Source: Solirubrobacterales bacterium | GTDB taxonomy: Bacteria > Actinomycetota > Thermoleophilia > Solirubrobacterales > Solirubrobacteraceae | Direction: 5' to 3' | Assembly: GCA_027315115.1 (NCBI GenBank) | Contig: DAHUYQ010000013.1 | Span: 33,662 to 97,661 of the forward strand | DNA: 64,000 nt | Part shown: positions 45,007 to 52,125 of the stretch, one piece after another | Position numbering within the stretch: the first letter of the stretch is position 1 | Layout of the letters: the number at the start of each line of letters is the position of its first letter | Made by a program: the position numbers and the translations under genes | Notes under the pieces: model-generated | Database searches by the model: none | What the model saw: the letters and a program-made list of their open reading frames with translations, nothing else | What the model was told of the DNA's origin: nothing

Positions 45007-46422
45007 ATGCCAAGGCCGCAGTTCGTAGGACGCGACGCCGAGCTCGCGCGGCTCCAGGGCCATCTCGACGACGTGGCCGCGAGCGGCACCGGGAAGATGC
45101 TCGCGCTTCGCGGCCGGCGCCAGATCGGCAAGTCGCGGCTGGTGCAGGAGCTGATCGCGCGCAGCGGGGCCAAGGCGATCTTCTACACCGCCTCAAAGCA
45201 GGGCGAGGAGGCCGAGCTTGCCAGCTTCAGCGCCCAGATCGCCATGTCGGCGACCAACGCCTCCGCAGTGGCCGCGGCCGGCCCGATCGGCTCCTGGGAG
45301 GCCGCGCTCACGCTCGCCGCGAGCGGTGCCAGCCAGGCAGAGCCGATTGTGATCGTGATCGACGAGCTGCCGTTCCTGATCGAGAGCGTGCCCTCGATCG
45401 AGGCGATCATCCAGAAGCAGTGGGATCGCGTCCTGGAGTCTCAGGCAGTGCTGCTGATCCTGATCGGCTCGGACATCTCGATGATGCAGGGGCTCACCGA
45501 GTATGGCCGGCCGCTGTACGGTCGCCTGCTCGAGATGACGATCGGACCGCTCTCCCCCGCGGCGATCGGCGATCTGCTCGGGCTTGCGCCGGCGGCCGCG
45601 CTGGACGCCTACATGGTCATCGGCGGATTTCCACGGCTCGCACAGATCTGGCGCCGCGGCGAGGACATCTGGCGCTTCCTTGCTCGCGAGCTGGAGAGCC
45701 CGGAGTCGCCGCTGCTGGTGCTCGGCGAGCGCACGCTCGCGGCCGAGCTCCCGGCCGAGATGAAGGCGCGCGACGTGCTGGAGGCGATCGGCGCGGGCGA
45801 GCGGGCGTTCTCGACGATCGCGCAGCGAGCGAAAGTGTCGAGCAGGACCCTGGAGACGACGCTTGCGAGCCTGGCCGCCAAGCGCGTGATCGACAGGACG
45901 CTGCCCTACTCCTCACGACCCCACCCCAAGCTCTCCCGCTATCACGTCTGCGATCCATATCTCCGCTTCTGGCTGCTCTTCATGCGCGCGGGCATCCCGA
46001 TCGTGGAGCGCGGTCGCGGTGATGTGGTCCTACATCAGATCCGCGAGTCCTGGGGACCGTTCTCCGGCCGGGCGATCGAGCCGCTGATCCGCCAGGCCGT
46101 CCAGTCGATGCTGCCCGAGCAGCTCTTCGGCGACGCCCAGTTCGTCGGTTCCTACTGGAACCGCGACGGAAGCATCGAGATCGATCTCGTCGGCGGCCGC
46201 GCGGCCGGCGGCAGCGATCGGATCGACTTCGTCGGCTCGATCAAGTGGCGCTCGAGGGCGAAGCTCGACGAGAGCGACGTCGAGCGACTGATCGCTCACC
46301 GGGAGATGCTGCCCGGCGCTGACGCCGACACGCTGCTGGTCGGGGTTTCGCGGACCGGCTTCGCGACCGAGCGGCTCGATGTCGCGCTGGGTGTTGAGGG
46401 GATCGTGGGGGCGGGAGGCTAG
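45007..46422 (+). CDS. AAA ATPase with DUF234-like C-terminus (archaeal-type ATPase)
   Basis: FVGRDAELARLQ, LRGRRQIGKSRLVQELI, IVIVIDELPFLI, IGGFPRLAQIW, YHVCDPYLRFWLLFM, EIDLVGG. Confidence 0.8.
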   Translation: MPRPQFVGRDAELARLQGHLDDVAASGTGKMLALRGRRQIGKSRLVQELIARSGAKAIFYTASKQGEEAELASFSAQIAMSATNASAVAAAGPIGSWEAALTLAASGASQAEPIVIVIDELPFLIESVPSIEAIIQKQWDRVLESQAVLLILIGSDISMMQGLTEYGRPLYGRLLEMTIGPLSPAAIGDLLGLAPAAALDAYMVIGGFPRLAQIWRRGEDIWRFLARELESPESPLLVLGERTLAAELPAEMKARDVLEAIGAGERAFSTIAQRAKVSSRTLETTLASLAAKRVIDRTLPYSSRPHPKLSRYHVCDPYLRFWLLFMRAGIPIVERGRGDVVLHQIRESWGPFSGRAIEPLIRQAVQSMLPEQLFGDAQFVGSYWNRDGSIEIDLVGGRAAGGSDRIDFVGSIKWRSRAKLDESDVERLIAHREMLPGADADTLLVGVSRTGFATERLDVALGVEGIVGAGG

Positions 46423-46450
46423 TGGCTGGCGCTAGCGACAAAGACCCGCC

Positions 46451-46858
46451 TCAACCGTAGAGATCTTGATCGAGTGTCTGCACCGTCGTGGCGGTGACAC
46501 CGTCGGTCTGGCCCTCGTCCTTCAGGTAGCGGATCAAAGGGTCGGTTGCGACGTCGGCGACGGCGTCGAGTTGCACCTTGCGTCCCTCATCCTCAAGCAG
46601 CCGCGATATCACCGAGGGCTTCACGCCGGTCCGACGCGCAAGCTCGGCCTTGGAAATCTTGCTTCCCACCCTGGCCTCGTCGAAAGCGATCAGCAACTCG
46701 GCAAACGCGACGAGCTTGGCAACCTCGCGCTCGTGCGAGGCGCGCTCCTCGGCAGTTGGGAACGTCTCGGCAAGGAGCTCGGCGAAGGGTGCGTTCCTTG
46801 GTCTTGGGAACGGAGAACCTCGGGTCATGAGCGAAGATCCATCACGATACCAAAACAT
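46451..46858 (-). CDS. XRE-family HTH regulator
   Basis: ISKAELARRTGVKPSVISRLLEDEGRKVQLDAVADVA. Confidence 0.72.
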   Translation of the reverse strand: MFWYRDGSSLMTRGSPFPRPRNAPFAELLAETFPTAEERASHEREVAKLVAFAELLIAFDEARVGSKISKAELARRTGVKPSVISRLLEDEGRKVQLDAVADVATDPLIRYLKDEGQTDGVTATTVQTLDQDLYG

Positions 46859-46985
46859 CTATGGTCTTCTTTGTCTGCCTCGACGCCAACCAAGCTGTGC
46901 CGTGTCCGTGCCTGACACCCGAAGAGCTCGCCGCAGAACTCGAGATCTCGACCGGCGCCGCACTGAACCGCCAGGCGGTGCGCGC
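46846..46985 (+). pseudogene. Truncated duplicate of promoter plus 5' end of the HTH gene at 48509
   Basis: PCPCLTPEELAAELEISTGAAL vs PCPYLTPEELAAELEISTRAAS; DNA similarity extends ~55 nt upstream. Confidence 0.75.
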
Positions 46986-47186
46986 GATCCGCTGGCTGCA
47001 TGAAGGCCCGCGGAGAAGCCTTATGACGCCGGAAAGACGGAGCCCCAGAAGGATCACCGCTCGCGCGGGAGAGCCTGACCTGGGGCATTCACTCACGATG
47101 GTAACGCAGATATCGCGAGCCGCTGCAGCATCGCCATGAACCCTTCGCAAGCATCGACCTGGATCACCGAGCCTCGCTTCGCCGTC

Positions 47187-47546
47187 TCAAACGAGCGTCG
47201 CGCGCACGTGCGGCAGGGCCGCCTGACGCCTGTCGGCCGTGATCAGCGTGCAGTCGTGCGCGAGCGCTGTCGCGGCTATCCACAGGTCGTTGGTCGGGCC
47301 TCTGCCTGACGCCGCGCGCAGCTCTCCGTAGCGGGCGGAAACCGCATGGTCGACGTCGATCACCGGCGCCTCTGCCAGCACGGCGGCCAGGAGCCGCAGC
47401 CGCTGCGCGCGAGTCGCATCGTCGCTCGCCATCAGCACCCCAGTCGTCAGCTCGCCGATGCTCACGGCGCTCACCGCCCACGGCTCGCCGACCTCGGCGC
47501 TTGCGCCGCCACCGACAAGCACGCTCGTGTCCACGATCGCCGTCAA
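47187..47546 (-). CDS. PIN-domain toxin (VapC)
   Basis: MTAIVDTSVLVGG...VSAVSIGELTTGV...GPTNDLWIAATALAHDCTLITADRR. Confidence 0.88.
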   Translation of the reverse strand: MTAIVDTSVLVGGGASAEVGEPWAVSAVSIGELTTGVLMASDDATRAQRLRLLAAVLAEAPVIDVDHAVSARYGELRAASGRGPTNDLWIAATALAHDCTLITADRRQAALPHVRATLV

Positions 47547-47809
47547 GCCGACCAGCGATCCGCGGCGGCCGCCTCATCCTCGCCCCGCATCCGCGCGAGA
47601 TCGGCTGCCCATCCAGCGTCAGGCGAAGCGTCCGCGAGAACCGCCGCAAGCCGCTCCGGCGCCGCGGGCCTGCGCGCGGCCTGAAGCGGTCCGAGCTCAG
47701 CCACCGGCCTGCCGCCGACCGTGATCGTGAACCGCTCGCCCTGCTCCGCGCGCCTCAGCACATCGCTGATCTGGTTGCGCAGCTCCCGCTGTGGGATCGT
47801 GACCGTCAT
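47543..47809 (-). CDS. Phd/YefM-family antitoxin
   Basis: MTVTIPQRELRNQISDVLRRAEQGERFTITVGGRPVAELGPL. Confidence 0.87.
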   Translation of the reverse strand: MTVTIPQRELRNQISDVLRRAEQGERFTITVGGRPVAELGPLQAARRPAAPERLAAVLADASPDAGWAADLARMRGEDEAAAADRWSA

Positions 47810-47817
47810 ACGGCCGA

Positions 47818-47837
47818 GCGTAGCAAATCTGCTACGC
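47818..47837. promoter_or_regulatory. Perfect palindrome GCGTAGCA-AATC-TGCTACGC, likely TA operator/-10
   Basis: 8-bp arms, 9 nt upstream of antitoxin ATG. Confidence 0.6.
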
Positions 47838-48508
47838 AATGGCGGCGAACGATGCGCCTCCCCCGCCACGCCAGGGGCGCCAAAGGCGGCCGCGCCGGCA
47901 CGGACACCTGACTCGCGGCTCGTCGCGCTCCCGGACAGCAGCGCCATATCGCTCTCAGTCACTTGCGGCTTGCCTGGACGCAGCCTTGACAGACGATCCA
48001 GGCCGCCTGATTTCGACCGACCGGCGCTCACGGGCAGGCCATGAGGCGACAACCTTGACGGACTGATCGACAAGGCGACCGAGACGGCCGGGCTCATGCT
48101 TCAGCGTCTTTGGATCTCTGCTCACTGGCGGCTCCTCCTCTCGATTGGCCAAGTCGATCTTGGAGGGCGGCGTCATCGCGGATGCGGCGGACGGATCGGC
48201 CGACCGCGGTGGCGCTGCCCCGTCTGCGCGAGACGGCGGCGTCGTGTCCGTGCTTCCGCGCAAGCTCGCGAAGGCGACGAGCCTTTCGGTTGACGCGATC
48301 GAAGTCCCAACCCTCATAGACAGCCAAATCCAGGAGCTCACTTGCGTGTGAGATCACGCGGAGGTCGAACGAGGCGGCGTCCCTGCGGCTCGGCGCCTTG
48401 CCCGGCTCATCGACACCTTGCTGTCTTGTCAGCCCGAGAGGCATTCCGTCATGGAGGATACCAGAACATGTATGGTGGTCTTTGTCTGCATCAACGTAAA
48501 GCCAAGCT

Positions 48509-48964
48509 GTGCCGTGTCCGTACCTGACACCCGAGGAGCTTGCCGCAGAGCTCGAGATCTCGACCCGCGCCGCAAGCGGGTTGATCGCGCAGGGCAGGAT
48601 TCCTGCGATCGAGCCGAGCCCCGGGGTTCTCCTCGTCTCCCGGCTGGCGCTCGATGCCTACAGGCGGCGGGCGGCAGGCGAAGGCATCCCGATCCCGCCG
48701 ATCAAATTCTCGAACAAGAGCCTCGGCGAACAGCGCGCCGAGTTCGAAGCCGAGAGTGGCATGAGCCCTGCCGAGTGGGAGCGCCGCTGGGCTGCCGATG
48801 AGATCGAGGACAGCGCGGAGAACATGAGGCTCGCGGTGCGGGCCGCGAGCCTGCTGCTGTACGGCGCCGAGCAGGGAAGCCAGCGAGCCGGCTACGCCGA
48901 GACGCGAAGCTCGGAAGCCTTCGACGTCGCCGGCGATGGGTCGGCGTCGAAGTCCAAGAAATAG
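48509..48964 (+). CDS. HTH (excisionase/MerR-like) DNA-binding protein
   Basis: YLTPEELAAELEISTRAASGLIAQGRIPAIEPSPGVLLVSRLALDAYRR. Confidence 0.65.
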   Translation: MPCPYLTPEELAAELEISTRAASGLIAQGRIPAIEPSPGVLLVSRLALDAYRRRAAGEGIPIPPIKFSNKSLGEQRAEFEAESGMSPAEWERRWAADEIEDSAENMRLAVRAASLLLYGAEQGSQRAGYAETRSSEAFDVAGDGSASKSKK

Positions 48965-49155
48965 TGCAGCCTCGCATCGATTGGCGTACTGATGATGTCC
49001 GCGACAGACGCAAGCTGCGAAGCGGCGAGTTCGGTCGAGCCGAGCTTCGTCGGAACAAAGCCCAAGCGCCGCTCCAGATCGCGGCGCGTCAGACCGCCGA
49101 GCCGCTGCTCGACAGCCAACTCGTCGTCACCCCGGTAGGCGCGGATCATCCACAT
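48892..49155 (-). CDS. Candidate immunity/antitoxin protein for E3-like rRNase
   Basis: ATG (49155) overlaps toxin TGA (TGATG); 87 aa MWMIRAYRGDDELAVEQRLGGLTRRDLERRLGFVP...YFLDFDADP. Confidence 0.65.
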   Translation of the reverse strand: MWMIRAYRGDDELAVEQRLGGLTRRDLERRLGFVPTKLGSTELAASQLASVADIISTPIDARLHYFLDFDADPSPATSKASELRVSA

Positions 49156-49403
49156 CAGGGCTCTATTGTACGTCGTGGGTTCGCCTCCTTCCACCGTTCG
49201 CCAGTCTCGGCGTCAAATTGGCCGAGATGACGACCCTGGGGGTCATATACCTCGACAGCCCCGTGCTGGTAGTCCCACTCGTAGATTCCGCCCGCGTCGT
49301 CCTTCCATCGCCGTCGCAAACCGCCGCCGAAGCGCGTCTTCGGCCTGACCGAGCGAAGCCCCGGAAAAGCCGGCAGGACGCTCGGAGGCGGAACGTAGGT
49401 CAC
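49155..49403 (-). CDS. Stand-alone colicin E3-type rRNase (cytotoxic domain) toxin
   Basis: RRRWKDDAGGIYEWDYQHGAVEVYDPQGRHLGQFDAETGERWKEANPRRTI resembles colicin E3 C-terminus KRKRWTGDKGRKIYEWDSQHGELEGYRASDGQHLGSFDPKTGNQLKGPDPKRNI, with D/H/E/R catalytic positions kept. Confidence 0.85.
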   Translation of the reverse strand: MTYVPPPSVLPAFPGLRSVRPKTRFGGGLRRRWKDDAGGIYEWDYQHGAVEVYDPQGRHLGQFDAETGERWKEANPRRTIEP

Positions 49404-49426
49404 ATCGCCGTAAGTTATCAGTGTTT

Positions 49427-49445
49427 GTGCTAGTCTGCATAGCGA
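49427..49445 (+). promoter_or_regulatory. Putative Cascade target (protospacer-like) site of the crRNA-like element, 5' flank TTT
   Basis: GTGCTAGTCTGCATAGCGA vs pseudo-spacer GTGCTCGTGTGGATAGCAA: mismatches only at 6, 9, 12, 18. Confidence 0.6.
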
Positions 49446-49473
49446 CAGCGATTAGAAATCAAGGCGTCAATCG

Positions 49474-49572
49474 CACCATGTTGGCCTAGCATCGCCACTC
49501 CGTTGAAGCGTGCTCGTGTGGATAGCAAGCGGGACCACTTCCCGAGACACCCTCTCGGGCTCCGTTCAGACC
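49474..49572 (+). ncRNA. Putative crRNA-like RNA: degenerate repeat, pseudo-spacer, degenerate repeat
   Basis: 49498-49509 CTCCGTTGAAGC equals last 12 nt of the CRISPR repeat; 49541-49566 CCCGAGA-CACCC-TCTCGGG-CTCCGTT mimics repeat stem-loop plus CTCCGTT. Confidence 0.7.
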
Positions 49573-49748
49573 CATTGACCGGTTTGATTACATGCTGCGC
49601 CACAGCGCGTTGATGTCAACCCTCAGAACGACATGCGCTCTTCCGTCCGCATGCGATGTAAGAGTTCTGGCCGGCAGACCCATCAATCGTTTCGACCCCC
49701 ATCTCAGTCGCCTCAGACCGGCCTCGGAGACTGCCAGCGACAGCACAC

Positions 49749-52124
49749 GTGACCCCCCCTAGATCCGACTTCACAGCCTTCTTCCGCACCGCCACGGGTC
49801 ACGCGCCTTACGACTACCAGCGCACCCTTGGAGAGTCGCCCGAGCCGCCGTCTGCGCTCAACGTCCCCACCGGCGCAGGCAAGACACAAGCGTTGATCGT
49901 CTCCTGGCTGTATCAGCGCCGCGTGCATGCCCAAGGCCCGCGACGACTCGTCTATGCGCTGCCGATGCGCACACTCGTCGAGCAGACGGTTGACGTTGCG
50001 CAGAACATCCGCGAGTGCCTTGGAATCAGTGATGAGGAACTGCCGATTCACCCGATGATGGGCGGCTTGGACCGCGCCGAGCTTCGCGCCTGGCAGCAAT
50101 ATCCGGAGCGCGAGCAGATCCTGGTCGGCACGATCGACATGTTGCTCTCGCGAGCGCTGAATCGCGGCTATGCCGCGAGCCGGTTCATATGGCCTGTGCC
50201 TTTTGGGCTCCTCAACAACGATTGCCGATGGGTCTTCGACGAGATCCAGTTGATGGGCTCCGCGCGCGCCACGTCGGCTCAGCTTCACGGACTACGGCTA
50301 TCGCTGGGCACTGCCATCCCGTGCGAGACGGTGTGGGTTTCAGCCACGGTCGACCGGGATGCGCTTCAGACGATCGACCACCCAAAGCTGGACAGCGTCA
50401 TGTCGTTGTCCGCCAGCGACCGTTCCGGCGCGCTGAAACAGCGGCTTGAGGCCACCAAGACGCTGATGCGACTCGACCTCGGCGGCCATGCCGCTGGCGA
50501 TCTCCCTGCAGCGATCGCCGCGGCTGCCATCGAGAGCCACGTCGAGGGCACGCGCACGCTGGTCGTTCTCAACACGGTTGACCTGGCACAAGCCACGTAT
50601 CGGGAGCTACAGAGCACTCAAGCGAGCAACATCGTTCTGCTGCATTCGCGCTTCCGCCCGCGTGAGCGCTCCGAGCACATGCAGAGCGCGTTGGCCAAAC
50701 CAGACGAACGCGGCACGATCGTCGTGGCGACCCAAGTGGTCGAGGCTGGTGTGGACATGTCGGCGCGCACGCTCATCACAGAGACAGCGCCGTACTCTTC
50801 GATCGTCCAGAGACTTGGCCGCTGCAACAGAGCAAGCGAGCACGAGAACGCGACCGTCCTCTGGCTGGATCGTGGGCCGCTCCCGGACGGGACTGCGGCG
50901 AAGAGACTCGCCGCGCCCTATGCGCCAGAGGACATCGAACATACGCGCGAGGCGCTGCTCGCCCAGGTCGGCAAGTCGCTCTCTCCCGCAGCGCTTGAGC
51001 AAATCCAGGTGTTTGAGACGCCAGACGACCCCGCCGTCCTGCGGAGACAAGACCTGCTCGACCTCTTTGACACGACCCCCGACCTGTCGGGCATGGACGT
51101 AGACGTCGCGCCGTTCATCAGAGCCGATGACGACCGCAGCGTCGCTGTGCTCTTCAGGAACTTTCCCGCTCTCCCCGCCGGCGAAGCGGAAGCATGGCGA
51201 GAGCCTGCGCCTGAGCACGACGAGCTTGTGCGGATACCCCGCTCGAGCCTCGCCAAGCGCACATGCTGGACGATCGATCACGTCGACGGCAGATGGGTCA
51301 AGCGCACCGGCAACGAAGTGGCCTCGGGCGCGACGGTGATGCTGCGCGCCGCCGACGGTGGCTACGACCCGCAGATCGGCTGGGACGGCAAGATGAAAGC
51401 CAGGGTGGAGCCTGTGCCGCTCGCTGACAAGCAGGCGCCCGAGAGCATCACAGATGACCCTGGAACCGAGATCGGGCGCCGCGAGGAGTTGCTGCCGCAC
51501 CTGATGAACGTCGCTCGCGAGGCCGTGCGTCTCTCAGACACGGTCGAGCTCCCGGAATGGCGTGAGATCCTCCGCTGCGCCGGAGCGCTCCACGACATCG
51601 GCAAGGCACATCCCGTCTTTCAGAAGACGCTGCGCACTGCCATGTTCGACGACGCCCAAGCCGACGACGGTCTTCTGTGGGCCAAGAGCGACAAGCAGCG
51701 CAGCGGAAAGCATGAGCGCCCCTACTTCCGCCATGAGTTGGCGAGCGCACTCGCGATCAGACGGCTGGATGGGTCCGTCGAACTGCAGTCGCGAGATCTT
51801 GTCGCTTACCTAGTCGCAACCCACCACGGCAAGGTCAGGCTCTCGATCCGGCCGGCACCTGACGAGGAGCGACCGGCTGACGCTGCCGAAGATGCACGCT
51901 TTGCGATGGGCATCGTTGACGGCGATGTCCTGCCCCGCATGCAGACACCGCTCGGCGAGACCCCTGAAATCGCTCTCGATCTGACGCCGATGGAGCTCGG
52001 CGCCGAGGACTCCTGGACTGACGCGGCCGTTCGTCTGCGGGATGATCCAAAGCTCGGTCCGTTCCGACTTGGGTTCCTGGAAGCGCTGCTGCGAATCGCG
52101 GACTGGCGGGCAAGCGGTGCCTGA
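49749..52124 (+). CDS. cas3: Cas3 (type I-G: helicase followed by C-terminal HD domain)
   Basis: NVPTGAGKTQALIVSWL, WVFDEIQLM, ATQVVEAGVDMSA, then GALHDIGKAHPVFQ. Confidence 0.93.
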   Translation: MTPPRSDFTAFFRTATGHAPYDYQRTLGESPEPPSALNVPTGAGKTQALIVSWLYQRRVHAQGPRRLVYALPMRTLVEQTVDVAQNIRECLGISDEELPIHPMMGGLDRAELRAWQQYPEREQILVGTIDMLLSRALNRGYAASRFIWPVPFGLLNNDCRWVFDEIQLMGSARATSAQLHGLRLSLGTAIPCETVWVSATVDRDALQTIDHPKLDSVMSLSASDRSGALKQRLEATKTLMRLDLGGHAAGDLPAAIAAAAIESHVEGTRTLVVLNTVDLAQATYRELQSTQASNIVLLHSRFRPRERSEHMQSALAKPDERGTIVVATQVVEAGVDMSARTLITETAPYSSIVQRLGRCNRASEHENATVLWLDRGPLPDGTAAKRLAAPYAPEDIEHTREALLAQVGKSLSPAALEQIQVFETPDDPAVLRRQDLLDLFDTTPDLSGMDVDVAPFIRADDDRSVAVLFRNFPALPAGEAEAWREPAPEHDELVRIPRSSLAKRTCWTIDHVDGRWVKRTGNEVASGATVMLRAADGGYDPQIGWDGKMKARVEPVPLADKQAPESITDDPGTEIGRREELLPHLMNVAREAVRLSDTVELPEWREILRCAGALHDIGKAHPVFQKTLRTAMFDDAQADDGLLWAKSDKQRSGKHERPYFRHELASALAIRRLDGSVELQSRDLVAYLVATHHGKVRLSIRPAPDEERPADAAEDARFAMGIVDGDVLPRMQTPLGETPEIALDLTPMELGAEDSWTDAAVRLRDDPKLGPFRLGFLEALLRIADWRASGA

Positions 52125-52125
52125 G

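Noticed and set aside
48094-48444. Minus-strand ORF with LDLAVYEGWDFDRVNRKARRLRELARKHG
   Set aside because: Possibly real, but no family recognised and overlapping ORFs on the other strand are equally open; not enough support to call
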